From the NCBI GenBank assembly GCA_002415135.1, contig DIBY01000028.1, positions 62,001 to 126,000 of the forward strand: 64,000 nucleotides of DNA, in the 5' to 3' direction. Shown here in pieces: positions 19,236 to 27,190 of the stretch (position 1 is its first letter; each line of letters starts with the position of its first letter). The notes beneath the pieces are model-generated. The model did not search any database. It was given only the letters and a program-made list of their open reading frames with translations, and was not told the DNA's origin. The stretch comes from Flavobacteriales bacterium UBA5040 (GTDB lineage: Bacteria > Bacteroidota > Bacteroidia > Flavobacteriales > Weeksellaceae). Both the position numbers and the translations under genes were made by a program.

Positions 19236-19541
19236 ATGTCACAAAGAATCAGAATAAAATTAAAATCTTACGATTACAATTTGGTAGACAAATCTGCTGA
19301 GAAAATCGTAAAAACGGTAAAAGCTACCGGTGCTGTTGTAAACGGTCCGATTCCTTTGCCAACGAATAAGAGAATCTTCACCGTGTTGAGATCTCCTCAC
19401 GTAAACAAAAAAGCAAGAGAACAGTTCCAATTATCTGCACACAAGCGATTGATGGACATCTATTCTTCTTCTTCTAAAACTGTAGATGCCCTAATGAAAT
19501 TAGAGTTACCTTCAGGAGTTGACGTAGAAATTAAAGTGTGA
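19236..19541 (+). CDS. rpsJ: 30S ribosomal protein S10
   Basis: 101 residues. [20 protein letters not shown] and the loop region [22 protein letters not shown] are typical of S10 (head of the 30S subunit; NusE in antitermination). In most bacteria rplC follows directly. Here a terminator follows and rplC lies 7.65 kb further on, so S10 is expressed only with the str genes. Confidence 0.98.
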   Translation: MSQRIRIKLKSYDYNLVDKSAEKIVKTVKATGAVVNGPIPLPTNKRIFTVLRSPHVNKKAREQFQLSAHKRLMDIYSSSSKTVDALMKLELPSGVDVEIKV

Positions 19542-19565
19542 TAATTTAAATTATCGTCCTTATAC

Positions 19566-19596
19566 AAATCCCTTTTCGAAAGATTAGGGATTTTTT
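19566..19596 (+). terminator. Terminator after rpsJ
   Basis: AAATCCCT (19566-19573) pairs with AGGGATTT (19586-19593), followed by further T. It closes the rpsL-rpsJ operon. Confidence 0.75.
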
Positions 19597-19699
19597 ATGT
19601 TCCGTCATTGCGAGAAGAAAGAACGACGACGCAGTCTCAAACCAAGATTAACCAAGCAATCTCAATAAGAAGCATTAAGACTATTCCTATCTTAAAAAC

Positions 19700-19785
19700 C
19701 AGTCCCGCTTTCCATTACAATCTTTTTCGCGGCGGCGAAGGCGCCGCGAAAAAGGATTTTCATTTCAATCGGGGCTAGAAGTTCA
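19700..19785 (+). repeat. Dispersed stem-loop element, copy C, with 13-bp GC-rich stem
   Basis: CCCGCTTTCCATTACAATC leads into CTTTTTCGCGGCG (19722-19734), which pairs perfectly with CGCCGCGAAAAAG (19742-19754) over a 7-base loop. TTCATTTCAATCGGGGC closes the element. The same outline (CGCTTT..., T-run stem, A-run, TCAA-CGGGGC) is seen in copies A and B. Confidence 0.6.
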
Positions 19786-19867
19786 GTCAGTTCTCCTTCC
19801 AAAAAGAAGTCCGCAATTTCTCTCATCAATTCATTACGGAATCTTCCCTAACCCTTTTAGCCTTCCC

Positions 19868-19900
19868 AACCCTTTCAGCCTTCCAAAGGCTGAAAGGGTT
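19868..19900. repeat. 15-bp perfect hairpin with CCA loop
   Basis: AACCCTTTCAGCCTT (19868-19882) pairs with AAGGCTGAAAGGGTT (19886-19900); loop CCA. A partial direct copy (AACCCTTTTAGCCTT) lies just upstream near 19850-19865. No T-run follows. Confidence 0.75.
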
Positions 19901-19934
19901 TACAAATAAAGGTGCGATCGAAACCCCACTCCAA

Positions 19935-19961
19935 CTTGTCAAGGTTCCAAACTTTGACAAG
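19935..19961. repeat. 12-bp hairpin with CCA loop
   Basis: CTTGTCAAGGTT (19935-19946) pairs with AACTTTGACAAG (19950-19961) with one G-T pair; loop CCA. Its centre TTCCAAA is the same as that of the preceding hairpin, which suggests one family. Confidence 0.65.
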
Positions 19962-20017
19962 GTTAAGCAAAATCCCTAATCGAGATGAAAATAAATTTAA
20001 ATTATTAAATTCACCAA

Positions 20018-20287
20018 ATGAACGAATTCTTCATCGCCTTTTTGGCAACTTTAAACATTCTTAGTTTTATATACTTCGGTCTTGACAAAAGAAAAGCAAG
20101 GAAAAACCAACATCGTGTTTCAGAAAAATCATTATTGATCATGACGTTTTTTGGCGGAACCATCGGGTCGATTTTAGGAATGCTTATATTTAATCATAAA
20201 ACCAACAAGAGAAGTTTCATTTTGAAAATGTTCGCGGTAATTGTAATTCAGATTTTAATTTTATATTTGATCGATAATTATTACTAA
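20018..20287 (+). CDS. DUF1294 family small membrane protein
   Basis: 89 residues with three hydrophobic segments. The family pattern is clear: FGLDKRKARKNQHRVSEKSLL, then FFGGTIGSILGMLIFNHKTNKRSF, then a C-terminal helix. DUF1294 proteins are small inner-membrane proteins of unknown function, sometimes fused to cold-shock domains. The stop codon overlaps the ATG of the next gene by one base (TAATG), so it is translated together with the first GLPGLI gene. Confidence 0.88.
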   Translation: MNEFFIAFLATLNILSFIYFGLDKRKARKNQHRVSEKSLLIMTFFGGTIGSILGMLIFNHKTNKRSFILKMFAVIVIQILILYLIDNYY

Positions 20288-21111
20288 TGAAATATTTAAT
20301 TCTACTTCTATTTCCATTTTTAGTTTCAGCACAAACACACCGCTATATTTACGATTATCACCACCGACTTACCGCCGAAGACACGCCGAAAAAACAGGAA
20401 TTCTACCACCTTGATGTGAATCCCGATAACGCCTACTATTACGATAGAAAATATTTCGTCGCCGATTCTCTTGATAAAGCCGGTCAGGGGTTTGCCTTCC
20501 AAGGCGAGATGTCCGATTTTTTTATGAAAGATCGCAACTCGGGCAAAGTTTCGCTTTTTACATACAAAGGTTTTGACACTTTTAAGCTGGTAGACCAACC
20601 GCAACAAAAATGGAAAATACAGCCGGAAACCAAAATGTTCGGTAACCTCAAAATCCAAAAAGCCACCAGCACTTGGAGCGGCAGAAATTATGAAGCCTGG
20701 TTCGCACCAGAACTGCCTTTTCAGGAAGGTCCATACAAATTCAGCGGACTGCCTGGACTCATAGTAGAATTGGCCGATGATCAGGACAATTTCAGATTCA
20801 CACTCGTTCGTACCGAGGTCCTGCCCGAAATTTACGTCCTCGACATGTGGTATAACAACCAGTTCAACAAACCTGTAGAAATCTCTTACGTGCAGTACAG
20901 CAAAATGCTTCTGCAATATTATAAATCACCTTTACAAACGCTCATTACCCATGATATCGATTATAAAAATAGTCCACTTATAACCGATGACGGAACGATG
21001 ATAGACACTGAGCAAAAATTCCGTTCTTACGAAACCACAGAACGAAATCGAATCAGAAAATACAATAATCCGATTGAGTTAGACTTGAAGGTAAAATATC
21101 CAGTGAAGTAG
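20287..21111 (+). CDS. GLPGLI family exported protein (first of three)
   Basis: 274 residues. A signal peptide (MKYLILLLFPFLVSA) is followed by a beta-rich domain. The name motif GLPGLI is at 154-159, within WSGRNYEAWFAPELPFQEGPYKF... and followed by VELADDQDNF. Family members are found almost only in Bacteroidetes, often next to TonB-dependent receptors, and their function is unknown. The gene is coupled to the DUF1294 gene and followed after 30 bases by a second GLPGLI gene that shares about the same length and many residues, so the two look like an old tandem duplication. Both end in NPIELDxxxxYPxK. Confidence 0.92.
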   Translation: MKYLILLLFPFLVSAQTHRYIYDYHHRLTAEDTPKKQEFYHLDVNPDNAYYYDRKYFVADSLDKAGQGFAFQGEMSDFFMKDRNSGKVSLFTYKGFDTFKLVDQPQQKWKIQPETKMFGNLKIQKATSTWSGRNYEAWFAPELPFQEGPYKFSGLPGLIVELADDQDNFRFTLVRTEVLPEIYVLDMWYNNQFNKPVEISYVQYSKMLLQYYKSPLQTLITHDIDYKNSPLITDDGTMIDTEQKFRSYETTERNRIRKYNNPIELDLKVKYPVK

Positions 21112-21141
21112 TAGTTTTCTAATTTTATCATTTACAGTTTT

Positions 21142-21978
21142 ATGAAAAAGTTTTGTTTGTTTTTTTTGTTGTTCAGCATTGTTTCAAATGCCCAAACCCA
21201 TCGCTTCATCTACGAATACAGATTTAAAAGCGATTCATTGGCTAAAGAGTTTACCAAAGAAAATATGATCCTCGATATCAATCCAGAAGAAGTGAAATTC
21301 TATCCTTACTTTTTTGCCGAAAACGATTCCATTAATAAAACTACTAATAATAGAAATTCAAGTTGGGATGATGCACTTCCGGTTCTAAAAAGAAATCGAA
21401 ACGCGAACAAAAACACTTCTTATGTTTTATTAAATGATCTTTTTAGGATTCAAACCGAGGATCCAATTCATTGGAATTTATCCACTGAAACAAAAGAAGT
21501 TGGAAACTATCATCTTCAAAAAGCAAAAACCTCTTTCGGCGGAAGAAATTGGGTCGCTTGGTTTAATAGCGAAATCAATTTAAGTGAAGGGCCTTACAAA
21601 TTCCGTGGATTGCCAGGATTAATTTTTGAGATTGCAGATGATCAAAACTATTTCAGTTTTAACTTGGTGAAGAGCTATCAACTGAAATCAACTTATGATA
21701 CGTCCGAATTTTTAGAATCCTTCGCTGGTCAAAAAGCAATTCCGATCACGGAGAAGATTTTGCTCAAAAAGCAAATAGAGTTATTTAATGATCCATTGCA
21801 GGATTTCAAAGAAGATTTTAAGAATAGCAAAGGCGAAGGATCATTCTCCGTGATGGGAATCAAAATAAAAACTTTAGACCAATTCAAAGAATTAACCACG
21901 ATGACTCAAGAGAGAATGCGAAAGGATAACAATCCGATTGAATTAGATAAAGCCATTCAGTATCCAAAAGCAAAATAA
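21142..21978 (+). CDS. GLPGLI family exported protein (second of three)
   Basis: 278 residues with a signal peptide (MKKFCLFFLLFSIVSNA). GLPGLI is at 156-161, preceded by FGGRNWVAWFNSEINLSEGPYKF and followed by FEIADDQNYFSF. The N-terminus THRFIYEYRFKSDSL parallels THRYIYDYHHRL of the preceding gene, and both end in RxRxxNNPIELD, supporting tandem duplication. A bidirectional terminator follows, so this ends the operon that begins with DUF1294. Role unknown. Confidence 0.92.
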   Translation: MKKFCLFFLLFSIVSNAQTHRFIYEYRFKSDSLAKEFTKENMILDINPEEVKFYPYFFAENDSINKTTNNRNSSWDDALPVLKRNRNANKNTSYVLLNDLFRIQTEDPIHWNLSTETKEVGNYHLQKAKTSFGGRNWVAWFNSEINLSEGPYKFRGLPGLIFEIADDQNYFSFNLVKSYQLKSTYDTSEFLESFAGQKAIPITEKILLKKQIELFNDPLQDFKEDFKNSKGEGSFSVMGIKIKTLDQFKELTTMTQERMRKDNNPIELDKAIQYPKAK

Positions 21979-22005
21979 AAAAAGGAATCGCGTTGATTCC
22001 TTTTT
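21979..22005. terminator. Bidirectional terminator between convergent genes
   Basis: AAAAAGGAATC (21979-21989) pairs with GATTCCTTTTT (21995-22005). A and T runs on both sides serve both strands. Confidence 0.85.
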
Positions 22006-22009
22006 CATT

Positions 22010-24679
22010 TTATTGTTTCTTCATGAAATAATCATAGTACGAACAAGTTCCCTGCAACGATTTTGAAGTCTGCGTATTGCTATAGTTTTTCTTTAATTCT
22101 GCAAAATAAGTTCTGTATTTCTGATTTTTGGTTTGAGTCAGCGCATTGTTATATTCAGTTTGTTTGCGATCATAATCCGGATCGTCATATTTTAAATCAA
22201 ATGAGTTCTTCGCTTCATACTGATAATATTTCCCCTGTTCTGCACTTGCCATTTGAAATAATATTCTGGCTTTCTGTTCTTGATCTTTACTTGAAGCCAA
22301 AGCTTTTTTATAATAATCAATCGCAAGGTTAAAATTATCGGGTTCAATAGAACTCGTTTGGGTAAAGTTTTTATAATAGTATTTGAAAGTAGGCTCTTCT
22401 GTATTATAGAAATGAAATTTTGGACTGTTCGCATTGTCAACATCCATTACGAAAACTTCTCGGTAATATCCCAAAATAGAGGTGTTGTACAAAAGGTTCC
22501 CGATGAGTTGATTCGCTTTGGCCGCTTTTTCGTCACTTCCCATTCCGATTTTTTTCAACTGAATTAAAGCTTCAGCCAATTCCAGTTTATTAATGTCATT
22601 TTTAATAAAAGGAAAATCACTAACGTTTTCAGCTTTCATACTTTGACTTTCTTCACTTTCGAAACTTTCAAATACATTATGACCGAAGATTAAAGACGAA
22701 ATGTGGTTAAATCCATTATAAGAATCACCATATTTTCGAGCTTTCATTTCAGTGGTTTCATTTTCATTCCAGGTATATTCAAACCGTGGGATTCCCTTAA
22801 ATCCTTTCGCTTGATCATAATGTTTTTTCGCCTGCTCGAAATTGGCCAAACGCATTTCTCGATCACCATAGATCACATTAAAAAAAGCGTCAATATTTCC
22901 TACATCATCAATATTTCTGGCGATGATCTTTTCTTCGAAATCGGTCTTGTTCGTTTTTTTATAAAAATCATGAACACTTTTTACAAGTTTTGAATTTGGA
23001 TTGTATTGTAAGTCTGATAATCTGTTACTCATCAAAAACGATTTGCCTTCTTCCCCTTGAATAAAATATCGGTTAGCTAAAATATCCCGTAAAAATTCTT
23101 GCGTCGATGGTTCGTCTTCGCCGTAAATTTTAGAATGATCATCTTTAGTAATATCCGCAAAGATCTTGGGATATGTTTTCATTAAATAGTTTTCGTATTC
23201 GGCCGTAATGTTTGGTTGCGAGGTGATGTCGTTCAGCATTTTCATGCGGTCGATCTGAGCCACATATTCAGGATTGCTCGTTTTAATTTGAGTCAAAGTT
23301 TCAGAGCTCTTTTTAAAATCTTTTTTCAAGAACGAAAGATAAGCATCAGCGATTTGCCAAAACTCATCAGTAGATTTTTCTTTAATTTTTGAAGTCAGTT
23401 TTTCGAAATCATTTAAATAATCGGAAGAAGGATCTCTTCCCCAAAGATTATCGTTCTTACCGTAAAACGGAATCCGATTTGGATTGCTCAGTAAATCCTG
23501 ATCGCTTTGATCAGATTTTTTTTCTGGAGTGGAACTTTTAGCAGTACCAAATAAATTGCCAAAGAAGTTTTTTATTTTTTGCCAAAAACTAATTTCAACT
23601 TTTTGCGAAGTTTTAACTTCTGTTCCAACTTCCTTAACTGAAATAGGATCTTCACTTTTTTGATCGTAATCGGTTAAATAAACAGGCAAATAATTTCGCT
23701 CGAGTTCATTAATGCTTCGTGCAGCCAAAACTTTCAGGATTTCAGAATTGGGATCGATTTCGTACATCTTTTCCATCATCGGAATTGGATTGCTAAAATC
23801 TTCATAACCCAAAAGAAAGTAAGCCATGTTTTTTTCCTCAGGCGTTTGTGCTCTTTTTAAGAGATTATCAAAAGATGCCGAATCGGATAATTGCATCGAA
23901 ATAAATGCACTTTCTTTTCGGCTTTTACTTTTCATAAAAACCTGAAAAAAGTTCCAATTCGCATCATCTGTCATTTTCAAACCACGTTGTGCACCTGCCA
24001 ATTGATCCAGCGCCAAATAATAGGGAGCAGATTTTAATTTCAGAGGTTCCACAAATTCCTTAAAAGCGTCTCTTGATGACGCGTAATTTCGAGTGTAGTG
24101 ATTAAACCGTACGAGTTGATAACCATACCGCAATTTAATTTCCGGGTTTTTGGCAGCTTTATATAAGGAGGTTAAAGCAGCAACCGTTTTCTCATAATCG
24201 AGTTGGGTTGCATTTTTTGACCCTTCCTCGGAAGTGCGATACCAGGAATCTGGACTTTCCACATAATTAATACGCATAAAAGGCTCCAGATATTTGGCTT
24301 CAATTAAATAGTCAATGCCTTCTTGATATTTATTATAAGTTCCTAGTTTTTGAAGAATCGAATTTCCGGCATTTCCATTTTTAAAAGCGTTCAAATCTTT
24401 CATTGGCATTTTCTCCACCAGGATTTGAGTTTCTAAGTAAGAGAGTGAATTGCCAAAGTACTTTTGCCAGCTTTCAATATTCTCATTTGGAATTTCATAA
24501 TGCTCGTGACCGTAAAACCGATTGGACATCGTATGCAGAAAAGGTACGTAGCTTTTATCCTTGATAATAGTCTGCGTGAAGAGATTGAAATAATCATAAT
24601 CAGGATCATACCAAGCACATGCATCAGCTTTTGAGCACATTAGAAAAAATAGCGCGGAGGATAGAATAACTTTTTTCAT
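22010..24679 (-). CDS. Large exported protein with TPR-like helical repeats, unknown function
   Basis: 889 residues. The signal peptide MKKVILSSALFFLMCSKADA ends just before CAWYDPDYDYFNLF, an aromatic N-terminal motif. The rest is helical, with spaced Ala/Tyr/Leu patterns like TPR repeats (for example FEQAKKHYDQAKGF and AIDYYKKALASSKDQEQKARILFQMA near the C-terminus). A hydrophobic segment FWQKIKNFFGNLFG near 365 could be a membrane-associated helix. Its start is 2 bases after the stop of the lipoprotein gene upstream, so the two form a tight operon and may form a complex in the periplasm or at the outer membrane. No enzymatic motif was found. Confidence 0.75.
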   Translation of the reverse strand: MKKVILSSALFFLMCSKADACAWYDPDYDYFNLFTQTIIKDKSYVPFLHTMSNRFYGHEHYEIPNENIESWQKYFGNSLSYLETQILVEKMPMKDLNAFKNGNAGNSILQKLGTYNKYQEGIDYLIEAKYLEPFMRINYVESPDSWYRTSEEGSKNATQLDYEKTVAALTSLYKAAKNPEIKLRYGYQLVRFNHYTRNYASSRDAFKEFVEPLKLKSAPYYLALDQLAGAQRGLKMTDDANWNFFQVFMKSKSRKESAFISMQLSDSASFDNLLKRAQTPEEKNMAYFLLGYEDFSNPIPMMEKMYEIDPNSEILKVLAARSINELERNYLPVYLTDYDQKSEDPISVKEVGTEVKTSQKVEISFWQKIKNFFGNLFGTAKSSTPEKKSDQSDQDLLSNPNRIPFYGKNDNLWGRDPSSDYLNDFEKLTSKIKEKSTDEFWQIADAYLSFLKKDFKKSSETLTQIKTSNPEYVAQIDRMKMLNDITSQPNITAEYENYLMKTYPKIFADITKDDHSKIYGEDEPSTQEFLRDILANRYFIQGEEGKSFLMSNRLSDLQYNPNSKLVKSVHDFYKKTNKTDFEEKIIARNIDDVGNIDAFFNVIYGDREMRLANFEQAKKHYDQAKGFKGIPRFEYTWNENETTEMKARKYGDSYNGFNHISSLIFGHNVFESFESEESQSMKAENVSDFPFIKNDINKLELAEALIQLKKIGMGSDEKAAKANQLIGNLLYNTSILGYYREVFVMDVDNANSPKFHFYNTEEPTFKYYYKNFTQTSSIEPDNFNLAIDYYKKALASSKDQEQKARILFQMASAEQGKYYQYEAKNSFDLKYDDPDYDRKQTEYNNALTQTKNQKYRTYFAELKKNYSNTQTSKSLQGTCSYYDYFMKKQ

Positions 24680-24681
24680 AA

Positions 24682-25650
24682 CTAATATAAGTGTTGGTTG
24701 AGAAACTTACTGTCTAAATGGTAATAAACAATATTGTAACCCGGTAATTTGTGATTCAAATATTTTTTAACTTGATTTAACTGGTCGCTAGAAATTTCTT
24801 CTACTTTTAAAGTAAAGCCTTTATTAAGGAAGTTTCCAAAATAAAAACCGTCTTCCATAATTTCAACTTCAGTTTCAGATATTTTTCTAAAGTTAGCATT
24901 TTTCAAATCCTCAACAGAAAGTGCATTGATCAGTTTATGTTTCCCGAGATGATTGGTTACAATTCCCCAAGAATAAATCGGTAAAGCGATATCCATGTCT
25001 AAAGGATAGAGATCCACATTTTTCAGATAGTTTTTTAAAGTCGGAAGATCTAAAATTGAATTGCGACCAGAGTTTTCTAAAGGCGATGAAGTAGAGTAGC
25101 ACATCAGAAAAACTTTAGGCACAGGCGGAATTCCGGAGAGCTTGCTATTTTTTACCTGATGCAGGCGCAAGGTACAACTCAGTTCTTTTCCAGAGAAATC
25201 TTTGAGTCGTTTCAGAAACTCGAAATATTCTTTACTGGTGCCGGCGGTCCAATCACAATCGATTTGTATTTGCGTAGATATTTTGAAACCAAATTCAGAT
25301 TGTTTTTTCTTTATTAATGAAGCAACATTTTCTACAAGGAAGTTAATTTCATTAGAAGTGATGTCATAGAAAACGTCATTTTTAATAAATACCACCGGAA
25401 TGATTTCTTTGTCGGTGTCAAAAGTTTGGTCTTTGGTAATCACTGCAACCGGTTGAAATTTGCCACCCACTTTTTCTATGTCGAAAAACCGAGTGTATAT
25501 ATAAGGATGGGTTGCTTTTTGTAAAGCAGTTTTCTCGGCTTTGTTTAAAGAGAGGTGGGTTCGCCAATAATAAAAAGTATAAGATTTGATACTTTCGTGG
25601 TTGCAAGAAGTCATTATTAAAATCGCAAATAGGAAGAAGACGTTTTTCAT
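24682..25650 (-). CDS. Lipoprotein, possible TIM-barrel fold, unknown function
   Basis: 322 residues with a lipoprotein signal (MKNVFFLFAILIMTSC, Cys16). The mature protein begins with YTFYYWRTHLSLNKAE and later has IQIDCDWTAGTSKEYF and ALPIYSWGIV, beta-strand ends with acidic or aromatic residues as in glycoside-hydrolase-like TIM barrels. The fold is an inference; no catalytic pair is certain. It is first in a two-gene operon with the large TPR-like protein (2-base gap), so a shared function at the cell surface or outer membrane is likely. Confidence 0.7.
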   Translation of the reverse strand: MKNVFFLFAILIMTSCNHESIKSYTFYYWRTHLSLNKAEKTALQKATHPYIYTRFFDIEKVGGKFQPVAVITKDQTFDTDKEIIPVVFIKNDVFYDITSNEINFLVENVASLIKKKQSEFGFKISTQIQIDCDWTAGTSKEYFEFLKRLKDFSGKELSCTLRLHQVKNSKLSGIPPVPKVFLMCYSTSSPLENSGRNSILDLPTLKNYLKNVDLYPLDMDIALPIYSWGIVTNHLGKHKLINALSVEDLKNANFRKISETEVEIMEDGFYFGNFLNKGFTLKVEEISSDQLNQVKKYLNHKLPGYNIVYYHLDSKFLNQHLY

Positions 25651-25747
25651 TGCCTAAATTTATAAATATCTATTTAATGATTGAGTCTCTTTTTTAAGGA
25701 AACTTAGTTAACATAATAAAATAACTCTATTTTTTTTAAATAATAAC

Positions 25748-25784
25748 TTGCGTAGTTTTAGTTTTAGTTTTAGTTTTAGTTTCG
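25748..25784 (+). promoter_or_regulatory. TAGTTT hexanucleotide tract in the probable promoter of the secreted-peptide gene
   Basis: Five perfect copies of TAGTTT occupy 25753-25782. A TTG (possible -33) lies at 25748-25750. The best -7-like box, TAGTTTCG, is at 25777-25784, giving a 26-base spacer; a weaker TAGTTTTA at 25771 has the normal 20-base spacer. Each repeat unit adds or removes exactly six bases of spacer. Confidence 0.45.
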
Positions 25785-25813
25785 CAATACATTAACAAAT
25801 TAAAAAATGTATT

Positions 25814-26065
25814 ATGAAAAAAGTTTTATTATTAGCAGCTTTTGGAGTTGTTGGAATGATGAGTGCGAATAGTATCGAATCTACAGATGAGGCAAGTGCA
25901 GTTGCATTGGCAGGTCGCAGTTGCGTAGGGGTCGAGTCTGATTGTGGCGGCGGCGGAATATGGTTCGCTTGTGGAGAAAAAAATTCCGACGGAGAATTAG
26001 ATCATGAACTTGTTGATGAGATGAGACAAAATTTAAATGAAGCATTTTGCGGGTATGGCGAGTAA
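25814..26065 (+). CDS. Small secreted Cys-containing peptide upstream of a GLPGLI gene
   Basis: 83 residues. A signal peptide (MKKVLLLAAFGVVGMMSANS) is followed by about 63 residues: an acidic stretch, VALAGRSCVGVESDCGGGGI, WFACGEK, and an acidic helix ending NEAFCGYGE. The four Cys could form two disulfides. The Gly-rich GGGG and the possible processing site at ALAG/RS recall secreted peptide precursors, but no family is recognised. The gene overlaps the start of the third GLPGLI gene by 11 bases, so the two are translationally coupled. Function unknown; a substrate or partner of GLPGLI is a guess. Confidence 0.72.
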   Translation: MKKVLLLAAFGVVGMMSANSIESTDEASAVALAGRSCVGVESDCGGGGIWFACGEKNSDGELDHELVDEMRQNLNEAFCGYGE

Positions 26066-26882
26066 AAACATTTTATTCCTATTTTTTATGGGATTATGTT
26101 CAATGATTTACGGGCAGGAGTGTAACTCCTGCTCTAAATTTTATTATAGTTTCAGTAATCAATCAGATTCATTAGATGTAAATTCTAAAACTAGTCATGT
26201 TTTTATTTTAATGAAAAAGAAGGATAGTACGTTATTTACTGATATTCAAAATAAAAAAGCAGATTCTTTAGAAGCAGTGATTTGGGCTGATTATAAACGG
26301 ACCAAAAGCGGAACGATAAGTTATAAAGGGGTTCCTAATGCTAAATATAAATATTATATAAGTAAAGATTTATCAAAACCCACGAATGATATAAAAGTTT
26401 ATGATAAAATAGGAACAGGAAATTTTATGTATGAGGACGACACAAAGTTGCAATGGGAATTAGTAAATGAGAAAAAGCAAATAGCAGGTTTTTTTTGCCA
26501 AAAAGCGCAAACTTTTGCTTTTGGTAGAAAGTTTATTGCTTGGTTTACAACTGTAATCCCTATTAGTGATGGTCCTTATAAATTCAGAGGATTGCCTGGA
26601 CTTATTGTTGAATTGTATGATGATAAAAAATATTTTGTGTTTTCATTAATTAGACATCTGAAAAATGATAATGATGCGGTAGTTATATTACCAGAATTAA
26701 GAACAAGAAAATTAATTGAAACTACAAAAGATAAATTTGTAAACGCTAAGAAAAGCCATAGAGAAGGATTAGTGGCAAGAATTAAAAACGGACCGTTTTC
26801 GCAGGAGGTTAGTAATGAACGAATCAAACAAATTCAGGATAATTTAAAAAAGAACAATAATCAGATCGAGTTATCATTATAA
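26055..26882 (+). CDS. GLPGLI family exported protein (third of three)
   Basis: 275 residues from the ATG at 26055, which directly starts a good signal peptide (MASKNILFLFFMGLCSMIYG). An ATG 18 bases upstream would add MKHFAG before it and is less likely. GLPGLI is at 179-184 within FGRKFIAWFTTVIPISDGPYKF... and VELYDDKKYF. It differs from the two upstream copies by a CNSCSKFYY N-terminus, more Lys/Asn and lower GC, so it may have arrived separately. It is coupled to the small Cys peptide and ends at a strong terminator, so this peptide-GLPGLI pair is its own unit. Confidence 0.92.
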   Translation: MASKNILFLFFMGLCSMIYGQECNSCSKFYYSFSNQSDSLDVNSKTSHVFILMKKKDSTLFTDIQNKKADSLEAVIWADYKRTKSGTISYKGVPNAKYKYYISKDLSKPTNDIKVYDKIGTGNFMYEDDTKLQWELVNEKKQIAGFFCQKAQTFAFGRKFIAWFTTVIPISDGPYKFRGLPGLIVELYDDKKYFVFSLIRHLKNDNDAVVILPELRTRKLIETTKDKFVNAKKSHREGLVARIKNGPFSQEVSNERIKQIQDNLKKNNNQIELSL

Positions 26883-26918
26883 AATATTGTTAGCGATTAT
26901 TATCAAAAAAAGATATGA

Positions 26919-26952
26919 AAAGATTCTCCGCATGTGGAGAATCTTTTTTTAT
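26919..26952 (+). terminator. Terminator after the third GLPGLI gene
   Basis: AAAGATTCTCC (26919-26929) pairs with GGAGAATCTTT (26936-26946), followed by more T. Confidence 0.88.
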
Positions 26953-27064
26953 TAGTTTCAAGAAATAAAGAATGCGAAAAGAAAAAAGAAACGGATTATT
27001 TTCATACGATAAAAGTATAAAAAATTGTAATATGTTAAAAATCAAAATATTTTACAGTGTTATA

Positions 27065-27094
27065 TTGTCAATTAAAATATTCTTCATACATTTG
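27065..27094 (+). promoter_or_regulatory. Promoter of the rplC-rplQ ribosomal gene string
   Basis: TTG at 27065-27067, 19-base spacer, TACATTTG at 27087-27094 (exact TAnnTTTG). It gives a leader of about 90 bases before rplC, longer than other leaders in this window, so ribosomal protein feedback could act there. Confidence 0.7.
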
Positions 27095-27190
27095 CACACT
27101 CAATTTAAGGAAGAAGTGCGCCTATTTCAAAAGTAGAAATCACCAAAACCTTAGTTGAAGAAATAAGAACTTAATTAGATATATATAAAC

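Larger units (their letters stand above)
19600..20017. repeat. Intergenic cluster of palindromic repeats between rpsJ and DUF1294
   Basis: No gene is seen in about 420 bases. From left: a GTCATTGCGAG-type repeat fragment (19604-19670, ending in AAGCAATCTCAATAAG); copy C of the dispersed stem-loop element; then two separate perfect or near-perfect hairpins at 19868-19900 and 19935-19961. Each is listed on its own. The density of inverted repeats is the highest in the window after the array at 49369-49730. Confidence 0.65.

Noticed and set aside
20326..20916. 196-codon minus-strand frame
   Set aside because: Lies entirely opposite the first GLPGLI gene, whose signal peptide and family motif are clear.
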